NCBI GenBank assembly: GCA_018873245.2
Contig: JAEMBT020000005.1
Span: 13,716,001 to 13,780,000, forward strand
Length of the DNA stretch: 64,000 nucleotides
Reading direction: 5' to 3'
DNA from: Archegozetes longisetosus
Taxonomy: Eukaryota > Arthropoda > Arachnida > Sarcoptiformes > Trhypochthoniidae
Of this stretch, positions 1 through 11,474 are shown piece by piece; the stretch's first letter is position 1, and each line of letters begins with the position of its first letter. The notes below the pieces were generated by a model, which saw only the letters and a list, made by a program, of their open reading frames with translations, searched no databases and had not been told where the DNA came from. The translations under genes were made by a program, and so were the position numbers.

Positions 1-12
1 GAATTTGAAGTG

Positions 13-1402
13 ATGTCTAAAATAATCTGTCGTAGTGTTATTCGAGCTTTCATATTAATTTTTGGTATCAAGTCAACGGTAGCAAGTTGTATGAGTTCTC
101 GAGCAAGTTCTGATTCCGATTGTTATTTGAATCATTTGGCGCGTGAAAATGTCATAAGAATGGGGATGGAAGGAGGATGTGATACACCTAGACAACAGAT
201 TGTTTATCCACAAGATCCGGCTAAGATGTTTATGCCAAGAGGTCTGACTTGAAAAAAAAGTTTATTTTCTTATTTGATTAGCTCTTAAGCTCTATTTCTT
301 TCACTATTGAAATGTCTTTCGATCTATAAACCACTCTCAAGTCACTTATTATGCTTTAAAAGATTCCAATTCAAGTGTACTCATAAGAAGTTTTAGTTAT
401 AAGAATTTTTATTTATTGGATTTTTAAGAATATAATCGATTTTTTAGGCGCATTAAACTTTGTATAACTGTTTAAAACGCATTTTATTTGAGTAAGTTTT
501 TATATAGTCGCAAATCTGAATCAAATTGTATTTGTTTAGTGAGATCGTATATAGAATTCTTTATAAATCGAGTTACTGATATAAAGGTTTAGCATTATTG
601 GAAGCGTGCAGTTCACATAAAATTTATAACAGAGTCAAACAAGTATAGTTTTATTATCCGTTATACACAATAGATTCTGAGAGCTTCTGAGAAGCTACCT
701 GTGTATTCATTTGACTCTTTTATAGAGCATAGAATATTTTCATAAAATTGACTTATCCTATTTGTCTAATTAACTCGGTTAATTATTAGTTTTATAACTC
801 TTGTTTCTCTTTAAAACTTTTAAAGCTTAAAACCTTTCATGAATCAAAGTTTGCGTGACTTATTCTGCAATTTTAGGAACAATACTTTATCGATGCAATG
901 ATCAGTCTGGTTGTTGTCCACAAAGGAGCATTCGTGTCAGGCAATAGCTGAAGAAGAACTTCGAGTTGCCTTCTACGCTATCGATTGTGGAGCAGGCGAT
1001 ATGAGACCAACACCGGAGTATGTAATGATGAAAAATCACACGAAATGCGGGTGTCGTCAAAAGATGGAAGACAACCAGGGTTCCGATTCAAGCATGAATT
1101 CCGTGGGAATGACGTCACCTCAAAGACTGTTCGATGCAGTCTGTGGTCAGGGAAGGCAATCTTCTTCTAATGGACAAAGACAACGAATGCCTTCTTATGG
1201 TCAGTCAAGTTATGATCTTCAGGGCTCAAGTTATGGACAGTCGCAGCAAATGCCGATGTCCTACAGTAGTCAAAGGTCGCAGTCAATGCCTTGTAGTAAA
1301 GATTCTCAGTCAACTCGACCTCTTATTGATGGTCAGGTCGTTCGTGGAACCATTCAATTGACTGTTGCCCCCAAAGGCCAACAGCCGTGTCCTTATGGAT
1401 AG
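13..1402 (+). CDS. PDGF/VEGF-like growth factor, two exons, frameshifted copy
   Basis: Exon 1 is 13-241 (ATG at 13; a GTG just before it is not used) and exon 2 is 877-1402, joined by a GT-AG intron with phase 1. The N-terminus is hydrophobic and signal-peptide-like. The joined frame gives a cystine-knot pattern typical of PDGF/VEGF: a Cys-x-x-Pro-Arg segment near residue 56, then YRCNDQSGCC after the splice, and later HTKCGC. The usual Cys a few residues before the RC motif is absent (PRGTIL instead). Around 930-936 the frame breaks: the CC-containing frame stops at 945-947, while the frame with the next expected Cys and the CxC motif is one base away. The C-terminal 100 residues are Gln/Ser/Met-rich. 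AATAAA lies at 1641-1646. Family members are secreted receptor-tyrosine-kinase ligands. Either a pseudogene or an assembly indel; the family call is fairly sure, function of this copy is not. Confidence 0.65.
242..876 (+). other. Intron of the PDGF/VEGF-like gene
   Basis: Donor GTCTGA at 242 and acceptor TTCTGCAATTTTAG ending at 876. AT-rich, with no coding signal of its own. The phase-1 join keeps the cysteine-rich frame open across the splice. Confidence 0.6.
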
Positions 1403-3212
1403 AGTAAGAACTAGCTGAGCTAATTTTTCAGTACTTTATTAGAAATTTTATCTTTTTCTTAATCCTAACAGCCATTTTTATCTTATTTGCATACTCAAAG
1501 ACAATGAAAGATTCCATAAATATGACCCTTTAAAGGAAACTTTCTTTCATTATAAATAATTTTAAAGTTTACAAGCCTTTAACCAATTTACTGCATGCGC
1601 TTAATGTCATTGTTGATTGATAATCAAATAATCCAACAAAAATAAAGCATAATTTATCAAACATTTAAAATGCTATCTTTAAGATAAGTCAGGTCTGGGA
1701 GACTCCTATTTTGCTAACCACCCCCTACTTTCACTAAATGAATCTTAAGACCAAGGGCCAATTGAGGATCTCCCAGGATTGGACTTGACCCCTCCCCTCC
1801 CACTACACTTAAATGCAAATGTGTATTGAAAGAGAACGTCTTTTAAAGAAATCAATCTATTGGGACCTTCCACTGTTTTTGAGTATACAAACTCGTATTC
1901 AATTTTCTTATAAACTGTTGATAAATTACCTTCAGCTGAAGAAACAATAGTTCAATTCAATGGCATTACAAATACTGAAAGATTTTTAGTTTCTAATAGT
2001 CTGAATAATAATTTTTATAAAATGTTTGACATTCAACAATAAATCAATTATATTAGAACTTTGGTGTAAAATTCATACTATAGGTATTGGGAGTTGATGA
2101 ACATAAGTTCGAAAATAATTTAAAATCATAATTCTCTGAAAAAAGGCTATACATTTAAGTGGTTTTCGCTATATTTCGATAGGGGATAAATAGTTCGACG
2201 CGAGTTTTCATTTGGAAAATGGTCAAAATGCCAAATGCATACATAAGAAGTAATATAGGAAATAATATTAGCCACAACTACATGGTAAATTAGCTAAAAG
2301 CACTTTTTTTTATAGAAGTTTGAGTAATATATTAAGTTGAATTAATTTAATTATGAAAATAATCAAACTCGAAAGAAATTTTCTTTTTTAAATAAAAATT
2401 TTATTTCTACTTTAAATCTTTTGAATTTAACGAACAGAAAAGTAAATCGCGTGAAGAAAAATCTTGTACAATAGGAAAATTGTTATTAGTTTTATCATAA
2501 ATTTTCTACATAACTGCGATTAATATTTTGAGTGAAAAAAAATAGAAACTAGCTGTGGCTAAAAGAATTAGAACAAATTGAGAACTACTTTAAGGTGACT
2601 TCTTGTTACTTTAGCATTTCCAGGTGTTATAGGAGATATGATTGTAATTCAACAACTTATAATTGGAACCGCCGATCTTCGATAGAGACAAACGAAGAGG
2701 TAGTTTTTGAACCCGCAGTTGAAGAATATTCTATGATTCTATTTATAGAACATTCTGTAGATCCAATTGTAGTATTACGATGTACTTTCCAATTAAGTAG
2801 AGGAAACTCGATAGAAAAGTTGGTGCTTATAGTTGAAAAATGTTCTGTAATTTTTTTGTAGAACGAAATGTTGCGTAATATCTGATAAAGGTTATGTCTG
2901 ATATGCTTGATGTTGTAATAGAGACAGTAGTAGTGATTGTTCTCGAACTACTAGTTAGGGAATATTTGGTCGCTTCAGTTGCGGAATAAATACCATGCTA
3001 GTTGTTGCTCAGCAGTAGAATATTTAGTGGTTGTTATAGCAGTTGTAAATTAAGTTGTGACTGTAGTTGTTTTGGGTTCTGGTGTCATTATTGAGGTAAT
3101 AATGCTGCGAAGCCAATGTATAAAATAAAAACGCGATTAAAATAAATTTTTCCTGGATTGTATCATTTGGAACTAATTTTAATCACATGTTTGTAACAGT
3201 CATAGTTAGGAA
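1403..3212. other. Non-coding stretch; possible Ser/Thr-rich coding remnant on minus strand
   Basis: Mostly AT-rich without a supported gene. A small imperfect inverted repeat (CTGGGAGA near 1695 and TCTCCCAG near 1771) may be a short MITE. Between about 2600 and 3110 the minus strand reads Thr/Ser-rich in broken frames, like the mucin-type stalks seen elsewhere in the window, but stops interrupt it and no exon structure could be built. Confidence 0.3.
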
Positions 3213-3894
3213 CGTAGCACGTGAATTCAGCCCCAGCAATTCAGCCTCAGACAATTCAGCCCCGACAATTCAGCCCAAAGACAATTCAGCTCCCGACAAC
3301 TAAGCCCTAATACTATTCAGCTCCTGACAATTCAGCCCTAAACAACTGTAACTACTCTATAGCCTAATGGTTAGAGTCTCCATTAGGAGTAGATTTTAAG
3401 CTTAATTCAGTTTCATTTGATCAAATTAATTAATTATATTAAGTTTGATCAAATCAAATCGAATTGTGATAATCAACAATTTTTCAAAGCTTGCGCCAGT
3501 TGCAAGTTGAACAGTACTTGGCAGGAATCAAACCAAAGACAAAAAAAGAAGAAGTATCGAGATGCAGCATCAAAATTGAAAGAGAATGTGGCGAAGTATG
3601 GACAAACTCCTATTATAGAATATCTTAGGAGTATCGCCCATAATCTTTCTTTTTAATACTTTTTAATTTTTTATATTTGAATTCATTATGTTTTTAAAGC
3701 TATTTTAAAAATTTTACTTTAATAAAATTTTAAAATCGAAGCATACTTTGTTGGGGCTGAATTGTCAGGAGCTGAATAGTACTAGGGCTGAATTGTGGGG
3801 GCTGAATTGTCGGGAGCTGAATTTTTTTTGAGGCTGAGTTGACGTGGCTGAATTGTCTGGGGCTGAATTGCTGGGGCTGAATTGTCATGGAACC
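3213..3894. mobile_element. Non-autonomous DNA transposon with tandem-repeat terminal inverted repeats
   Basis: The 682-bp unit is flanked by a perfect 9-bp direct repeat AGTTAGGAA (3204-3212 and 3895-3903), read as a target site duplication. Each end holds an array of variants of ACAATTCAGCCCC (left about 3231-3345; right about 3752-3888 in the opposite orientation), so the two ends form one long imperfect inverted repeat. The inner part has a 79-codon open frame (3417-3656) with a Lys-rich centre and no recognised domain. A 9-bp duplication fits Mutator-like elements, but no transposase is present, so the superfamily is inference. Confidence 0.75.
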
Positions 3895-3903
3895 AGTTAG
3901 GAA

Positions 3904-5520
3904 AATGCAAGAATTTTATAAGTTAAGGCATACTCCATCTTTACACATGAATAAAGATAAGAATTTCATTAATCATATCGTTATTTCTACTAATCGATAA
4001 ATAAAAGTATAGGATATGTCTCAAAACTTATGAAACAAATTTTACGTCTTTCTAACAATGGCAACAGCAATAACAACCGCATCATATGGTATTTGAAAAG
4101 AACCAGAACCACCCCTAATATAGGATTTTATGTCGGAAATTCACTAGTTTCGAAAGATATTCATTCATAGAACAAGTCATGTTTAGATTCTTCTTAAGAG
4201 ATTTGGACAAAGAAAATATTTATTCAGAATATAATTTTTTTTCAATTAACTGTTTTTGAGCTCCTTCACTATTAATTAATCCAAAACCTGAAAAGGCTGC
4301 TTATTTTTCTGGAAATAGACTCTGTCTATCGAGTGACAAAATAAATGATTCTGAAACTTATCTTTGATTTTAATTGAATCACCTCTAAAATGACTTTCTA
4401 ATAAATATAAGAAATTTTAGCTTCAAATTCTCTGATATAATAAAATGATTCGATTTTGACCCTCAAACAACTAGCATTTCCACTATTTATCTAAATGATT
4501 CATGTAATCGAGATATAAACTGACTGTGTTAACAAAGATTGCTTAAAGTTTTATGATTCATTAGGATTCTCAACGCATGCAACCTAACCTATTATAATAA
4601 TTTATTATACATATAAGCGCGATGTCAGGCCGTTAACATACAGGAACCATTAATGATAGCATGCCCGCTTCATTTAAGACGTGCTCAATTTATCCAACTT
4701 CTAATGAGTGCTACCATTCGGAACTATCCTTCGTGAGCAGGTTCTCCACCAACAATGAAAGGTTCGACTTTATTCGTGCTGCTTTTATCATTAAATGAAG
4801 TAAAGTCATAAGTTTTTATATTAATGCTTGGATAATCACTAACTCCTGCCTAAGTTTCTACTTGTATTACTACAATTTGAAAAATAATTCTCTATTTTTA
4901 TAAACTTAGTTTCCGTTCAAATATTCATACCTATTAATACTTGAGATAAAATATATACCAGTGTTAGAAAGTTATTTCTATGTCTATAGTAAAATATCAA
5001 GTTTGATTTACATACAAATTATAACAAGACATTCAAAAATTATTTCAATAATTTTGAATATAACCATCAAGTCCCCAATCATTTGTATTATTGTTTCGAG
5101 AAAACTTTTTATTAGTACGATAACAATCAAAATATAATGTATTATTGTTTGTGGTCCTAACACAATACTGTTTAATGTGAGCTAAATAAGTGCAATTGAC
5201 CAAAACTAAAACTCAGCGGCATTTTACATTTATATAGTAAAAATCGTACACTCATTAATATCACTGAATAGTAAAATACTCGAGCAGAATATTGATGAAA
5301 ATGTTGACTTTTTAAACTTTACGTAAAATTAAACTTAAAAAAACTAATACAATAGCATTAACCAACTGTTAAGCATGTCATCTTTCATATTCACATAGAA
5401 AATCATTCAAATTCAAAGTGTTTATAAAAATTATTGTTCAAAATTAACGAAATGACTCCACAATCAACTAACGATAAAAAATAGAAGCAACCAATTTAGA
5501 CAATATTTGCAAAAACGCGC
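3904..5520. other. Non-coding AT-rich stretch
   Basis: No open frame, RNA gene or clear repeat structure was recognised here. Confidence 0.4.
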
Positions 5521-5539
5521 GACTAGTAAGGCATAGTTT

Positions 5540-5895
5540 GAACTATAATGCATCTGCAGTTAAAAGATGGGTCTACAAATGGGGAATGGATGGCACTGTA
5601 GAATTAAGGTAGTAACAGGTCTGAATTACAGGAAAACAACTGCTGAAGAAGATGAAACAATGTTGTTAACTGCTCTGGAAAATCAAAGGCTTACTTCTAA
5701 AGCTATTGCTGAAAATGCGATATCGATATTTGTGGTTAAACTGTGAAGAATCATTTAAAATCATTCGGTCTAAAGCGAAGAATCACAGCTTAAAAAGAAA
5801 AACTAAATACTAATCATATTCAGAATCACTTGAGTTTTGCTAAAACTTAAGCAAATTTGGATTTTGAAAACTGGTCTGAGTTTATACTCACAAGT
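5540..5895 (+). pseudogene. Tc1-like transposase fragment
   Basis: Broken frames spell the start of a Tc1-type transposase: AVKRWVYKWGMDGTVE, a short gap, then KTTAEEDETMLLTALENQRLTSKAIAENA, followed by a segment containing SFGLKRRITA and later NHLSFAK and ENWSEFI. This is the order of the paired helix-turn-helix region, the KRR box and the lead into the DDE catalytic core of the family. Several stops and frameshifts interrupt it and the catalytic domain is missing. No terminal repeats were found around it. Dead remnant. Confidence 0.7.
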
Positions 5896-5982
5896 ATTAA
5901 AAATATCCACAATAAAAATTTTAAAAAATATAAGATAGAGTAGAAATAGGTTTTGAGGATTTTCATGAATTTTTTATAATTT

Positions 5983-6455
5983 TTCAAAAATTCTTAGTCT
6001 ATAGAATTCAGAATTTTAGAAAACAACTATTTTTAATGTTTCAAATAGCGTCCAAAATTTAATTTTTGTATGATTACATTAGTAAATGAATTAATAATAT
6101 GTCAAAGTTGTGGATTACTCACTTCCCTACGCCATGGAAGCAACAACAAAGTAGTAACTTTCGAAGCTGAGTTTCGAACATGGCCCAGATTTTATTTCGA
6201 CCAAACTTTCTGAGATGAAAGAGAAAAGTTTGGACTGCATTTTGATGGAAGTTCCATCGTCGGACAACAGGAGAGTCACAAGTTATGTGGATCTAAAAAT
6301 CATTTGATTAGCATATTAATATTGACTTAGCTATCATATTATTAATTCATTTAATGCAATCGCACAAAAATTAAATTTGGACTCTATTTGAAACATTTAA
6401 AAAATACATTTCTTAAAGTTCTAGATTCTATAAACTAAAATTTTTAGGATGCTTC
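5983..6455. repeat. Foldback element with about 115-bp inverted arms
   Basis: The left arm (about 5983-6102) and right arm (about 6344-6455) are imperfect reverse complements, sharing for instance the segment around AATGTTTCAAATAG. The spacer is about 240 bp and non-coding. No target duplication was identified with confidence. Confidence 0.6.
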
Positions 6456-7640
6456 TCTATTGGAATAATTTTCTATAAAACGAAGAGGCTTGTCAAAGTT
6501 CTTCAAATTGAGATGTTTATCTTTGAAAATTCGGTGGTGAGAGATTTGAGCCGAAATTAGTAAAGATTTTTGTATCTTAGGGAGGCTATTGCACAATGCG
6601 TTGATTATCCCTGTAAAATAGTGTTATCTCAATACATGCGCAAATATTCTAATTTTGTATTATAAACAAACTCACTACTTACTATATTGACTACTTAATA
6701 AATACGAAGGTTAAAAGTAGTCGCCCTGAGATACAAAAATCTCTTCTGAGTGTGAGAAAATAGCAGAAGCGGGCAATTCTCATGTAATTTTCACGGTTTT
6801 AAAAGCAGTCGAAGTCTTGGAGGGTTAATTCTTATTAAGCGATATTTAAATTCTGAAAAATATTGTAATATACTTGCCTATATATTCTGGACTAACTTCT
6901 TTCTTCTTAAGCAGCTGAGTGATCAATAAAATGCAAGTATTCAATTTTTTTCAAGTCAGCTAACTCATAAAACTGATAAGTATATGAATAATATTTAAAC
7001 TATAAGTGACTGTCTACAATAGTTATGAAGAGTTATTGTGTAATAAAGCTATATCGTCAATTTTTATGCTTTGCACGCGTTCACAGCTGAATCATTAGAA
7101 CTATTTACAACGTTTTTAATTGATTTACACTTTTTCCTATAGTAAAACCTGTCCAATCATATAATTAAGAGACGGAAGAGTTTTCACTAATGCTATTCAA
7201 CTAATTTTTGTGATAATTGAGTATTTATTTCAACAGATCACATATTTCAAGTATTGAAAAAATATCTAAGTATATTATATTTGATTTATGGGAAATTTTC
7301 AGTAGATAGAAGAGAGAAAACACTAAGTAAACAGTTACTGAACAAAGTATATATTATATGAAAAATACAAATATCCAAAGCAACTCATTTGAAAATTACA
7401 TTATTTGAGAAAAAGTAGATCTAAGAAATTATTCACTCAGAAAGTACTACACAAAATATGTACAATATTTATAAATACAGAAAAAAACAAACTAATGTTT
7501 GAACTTGATTTTGCGATTAAATTGTCGTCACTTTTAACTAATTGAAGAAAAAATGCCAAAAAACAAGAAATAAAGAAAAATATTTGAGTAAACGAGAAAG
7601 ATTTATGTTTTGAATATTTTGTCAGAAAAGTATCTCGAGT
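6456..7640. other. Non-coding stretch with a small inverted repeat
   Basis: AGATTTTTGTATCTTAGGG (near 6564) and its reverse complement (near 6724-6746) bracket about 190 bp and may be a short MITE. Otherwise AT-rich with nothing recognised. Confidence 0.4.
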
Positions 7641-7891
7641 TTAAAGTACTTGATATCGTATTTGTCTTTTCGTAGTACTGATTGTATTGGTCTCTTCAGT
7701 ATTTGTAGTGCTTGTAGTGTTTACGAACAAATTATAGTTGCGTCAATTGCAACGATAACAGCCAACTTCTTTTAGAGATACTTCTGTCTATCGATTGGCA
7801 ATTCATTTTTTTCGCTCATTGTTTCAATTGCTTCATTAGCTGACAATAGGATAAATAATTGAAAAGCTTTAGAAAACAAAAACAAAGCTAA

Positions 7892-8338
7892 TTAATGAAC
7901 CGTTAACTCGATTATGCTCTCAAACGAATCAATTGAATTAAAATAAGGTTTATTTTCGTCATTATATTCGAAATCGTTCAAAGATATGTGAATCGATGAC
8001 AAATCGAAAGGCTTAAGAAATTGTGATTCATTGTGAATAGCGGCCAATTTATCGAAACTTTCGTTTGAGTTCAAAACTGATAAATCTGTTTGTTTTCTAT
8101 TTGTATTGTTTACTTGAATGGCATTTCGTTCAATTCGGAATATTGCTAAAACAAAAAATAATAATTAAATAATATGAAAATAAGTTAGTAATAGAAAATA
8201 ATGACTTCTAAAATGACTTGCGCAAATAATTAACAAAACCATTCCACTAATCAATGTAAAAGTAACTACGAGGACAATACAAATGATTAACAACTCGTTC
8301 GACTCGCGATCGACACTTGGATTTGAAGTTGTAGCCAT
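7892..8338 (-). CDS. Small single-pass membrane protein, two exons
   Basis: Minus-strand exons 8338-8218 and 8145-7892 joined by a 72-bp intron (donor GTCATT, weak; acceptor TTTTGTTTTAG, good) give 124 residues. Residues about 14-40 are a strong membrane helix (LLIICIVLVVTFTLI), preceded by a short polar N-terminus and followed by an acidic, Asn/Ser-rich tail. No known domain recognised. The start is the ATG at 8338; it could instead be an internal Met of a longer protein. A decayed paralog lies at 9474-9690, and similar helices occur elsewhere in the window. Downstream, 7660-7760 reads Thr-rich on the minus strand (NTTSTTNTEETNTISTTK). Confidence 0.45.
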
Positions 8339-8682
8339 TTGTTCCCAAATATAAGTCCATTTAAAACTTGAAACAAATAAGTAAAAAAGTAATTAATTAG
8401 ATAATTAATTGGTCAGTACTCGTTATATTAAATAAAATAAAATGAAAACATTGGACAATTGTTTCGTTCGTTCTACTAATAAAATAAACGGATTCACTAT
8501 TAGTTCAATTAATAACTAACTCTTTAATAGACATGGTCGTTCATCCTTTTATTTCAATTGACTCGGGGATATTCACTCAGTTAACAAAAGTGAATTCAAT
8601 TTTTAAGACAAAAAAGCATTCAATGCGATCACTATCCGCACATAACTAGAGGTGTGAACGAATTTTTTTATTATCCTATCTA

Positions 8683-8990
8683 CTAACTTTTAAATTGCTG
8701 CAAAACCAAAATATCTTTTAAAAAAATAGGTAAAACTGTTGTTTTAATGATAAATGAATACCAGTTTTTTTGAATGTTTGACGCAAGTCTTCCAATATGA
8801 CTATCCGTTAGTACAATTATTTTGGTTTTTAGAAAAGTCAGAATAGCTATGACTATAAGTAGGAACAGACTTAAACTCACAACTACTTCAAGTCGATAGC
8901 TTTTAGTCTTAAGAGTCATCGATGTTTTCCAACATATAATTGCAGCACTTGATCGAATTCTTGTTGTCATCATAGAAACAGCAGAAGTGC
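8683..8990 (-). CDS. Hypothetical single-pass membrane protein, possibly one exon of a larger gene
   Basis: Open minus-strand frame of 96 codons from the ATG at 8973; the frame is open upstream to about 8990 with a Ser/Thr-rich lead (STSAVS). It has a membrane helix (VVVSLSLFLLIVIAIL) near residues 30-45 followed by a Lys/Ile-rich tail. It sits between two members of a small membrane-protein family and may be a diverged relative. No homolog recognised; may be an exon or a remnant. Confidence 0.3.
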
Positions 8991-9473
8991 TTGTTTTTCA
9001 ACTACAAACGGAACAAATGATTTATTGATGCCTAAAACATGTAACTATTGATTGTCTGACTGAATAGTTAAATTTAGTCGTCGATTGTATGAAAATATTT
9101 GCACTTTTCAAATACTAAAATTAATTCAATGTTTGACCGGTTTTGCTTTACATCACATCACACAATAGGTACCTCTCTAAAGAAAATACAGAATAGTTTT
9201 CATTACATTTTTAAGATATGGTATCAGATATGTAAATATGGTTTTTAGAAACAAAAACTATCCAAATAAATTTGCAGTGGAAACTAGAAAATTATTACTT
9301 ATTGTTTTATATAAATTCCTATATGTATATGACTAAAAGTGCTGCTTCTCTCAAGTGAATGGGCAAACTTTTTCACTGTACTTTTCACATAAAGTATCTA
9401 ATCCACTTTAAAAATTGTCGAATCGATTTATTTTTGATTCATGCTTATATTAGAACTCATTTGATTATTAAAC
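8991..9473. other. Non-coding stretch
   Basis: AT-rich spacer between two minus-strand membrane-protein frames; nothing recognised. Confidence 0.35.
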
Positions 9474-9690
9474 CTAAATTTTTGTGATAATAGAGATAAT
9501 TGAAGAATGAATTCCAACTAATTGAAGATGAGATGATAGAAAATATGAATTAGTTTTTAAACAATTTTGATAAATATGTGACAAAATGACTGCAACCAAA
9601 CCGATCAGAACAACTGTCAGAACAATACAAACGATGGATATCTCATTTAGCTTCACGATCAAGACTTGGATCAGAAGTTGTGATCGTTTG
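9474..9690 (-). pseudogene. Decayed paralog of the 7892-8338 membrane-protein gene
   Basis: The minus strand aligns with the start of the 8338 gene: TTSDPSLDRE here against TTSNPSVDRE there, then a membrane helix (SIVCIVLTVVLIGLVAVI). The position of the start codon reads ACG, and an indel just before the helix brings a TGA into the original frame. A 62-codon frame remains open inside. Nucleotide similarity extends a little upstream of the start, which points to local duplication. Confidence 0.6.
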
Positions 9691-9901
9691 ATCCAAAATT
9701 ATCATTCGATCGAATATTCGAAAGAAAATTTAATAATTAATTAAACTATTGCTGAAATTAACCTGACTTACGTCAGACTATATTGAATTCGAATTGAATT
9801 AACGCATCAATATTGATTTAACATATAATGAATCTTTAATTGCTTGTTCGATAGCTTGTTGCGAACGATTTCTAATTTTTGAAACCTAATATTTATAATT
9901 T

Positions 9902-10304
9902 AGGCATCGTCCATTAATAACGTTATGCTGAAAGGGGGTAGGGGGTATCAAGAGTTAAATGTAACAAATTGTAACATGAGGGGGGTAGGCTTTGAAAGCA
10001 ATGTAACGTTACATTCTTCTACTTAGTTTTCTTGCATAAAAAATTACAATTAAGTAGTTATTAAGTTCAATTTATTGATTATTCTCACTAATAGTGATGT
10101 TCTTATAATAGAAATAGATCAAATTTGGCATTATTTTCGTGTTATGTGCGAAATACTCATAAACTAAAGGTTTGAAAAAAAAAATGTAACGTTCCATCTA
10201 GGGGGTAGGGTGGTGTTAAAGCCTTGCGAACTACAGCGTAACATGGGGTAGGGAGTCCTCATGAAAAGGTCATTTTGGCGTAACGTTATTAATGGACGAT
10301 GCCT
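9902..10304. mobile_element. MITE with G-rich subterminal segments
   Basis: The ends are inverted copies of AGGCATCGTCCATTAATAAC (9902 onward and, reversed, to 10304), continuing as CGTTA[T/C]GC. Inside each end are GGGGGTAGGG-type runs and CGTAAC/GTAACG motifs, in a base composition unlike the surroundings. About 403 bp, no coding capacity. Target duplication not clear, so superfamily not assigned. Confidence 0.7.
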
Positions 10305-10997
10305 TACTTAATAAATGTAGACTCAGTCATAGTCATATACATATTGGTTACTTCGAATATACGCAAATAACTAGAGGTCTCAACAAATTTTTATAGCTTT
10401 TCTTATTTTCCGATAATAATTTTTCAAATTAATTCACTTTAACCTCAAATTCACTCAAAAGTTGCACATAAAACAGTTTTTCACAAGAATTGAACTTTTA
10501 TCTGATGAACAGGTAAAAAATTATATGAATATTAATGGCCAGCGCTCTTTTGGCGCTGATTAGTACTAGAAAAGTTTTTATGCCGTGGTAGATCAGAAAT
10601 TTATAAAATTATGTTGAAATTATTTTAGTTTTTGACGGAAAGAATGAAATGAATACTATTTTACGAAAATTTATAACTATATATTTATACAGTCTATTTC
10701 AAAATTTTAAAGCCACTCGATTTTTTGAATAACTTTTGAACGGAATTAGACAATTTAATGAAATTTGATAATACATCAAATACCAAGTTGTAACAGAAAA
10801 TCTATTGATTTTCTAGTTGCATGAATTGGTTCTTGCATAACATAATTTAATGCAAAAATACACTTTTCAAAATTATAAAACCAGCTCAAAAAGTGGCCCA
10901 AAATCTATCAAAAAATTAAATCTAGCACCTAATTGAACCTTCATTGTTAATAATAGTCTTGAATGTATGCTCTAAAGACTTCATCTTATGATTTGTG

Positions 10998-11153
10998 AAT
11001 GCGATATTAGTCATTTGATTATAGCAGTGACCGGCTCACATCACGACCGAACCGCAGCCTCCTAACCCATTGAAACTATTGAACTAATCTAATCAGACAG
11101 TTGTGATCCTGTGAGCCGGTCACGGCTTTAATCAAATGACTAATATCGCATTC
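10998..11153. mobile_element. Short foldback MITE
   Basis: About 156 bp whose ends are nearly perfect inverted copies of AATGCGATATTAGTCATTTG, continuing to GTGACCGGCTCACA, with a stem of about 40 bp and a loop of about 65 bp. No coding capacity. It lies inside the larger element at 10537-11922. Confidence 0.75.
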
Positions 11154-11474
11154 TTACACACTCGGTATGCATTTGCTACCATTTGGTCTACGAATTGACG
11201 CTAAAAATTGAGTTTATACATAGAGATAGTGCTTTAAGAAACATCGCTTCAACTTCAAACTTTAGTTAATCCATGCCAAGTCGTATATATTACAGTTTCC
11301 TAAGGTTTTGAGTCTTTTGAATCAGCATTAGTTACATTTGCACATGTATACTTTTTCGTTTAGGTTCCTATTATTTTTGTTTTTTCAAGTGTTTTTATGA
11401 TTTTCCGGGATTTCTTTCGAGAACGGCAAATTTTATGCTTATTAAGCAATAGTTTTTTAAAAAAAAATTTAAGG

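Noticed and set aside
2595-2861. 88-codon plus-strand frame with possible membrane part
   Set aside because: No ATG context, splice partner or domain; the minus strand reads more gene-like (Thr-rich) but is also broken.
3225-3345. Regularly repeated AATTCAGCCCC units that look like a CRISPR or satellite array
   Set aside because: Repeats are contiguous variants without unique spacers, are mirrored at 3752-3888, and lie within a 9-bp duplication, so they are transposon termini in a eukaryotic genome.
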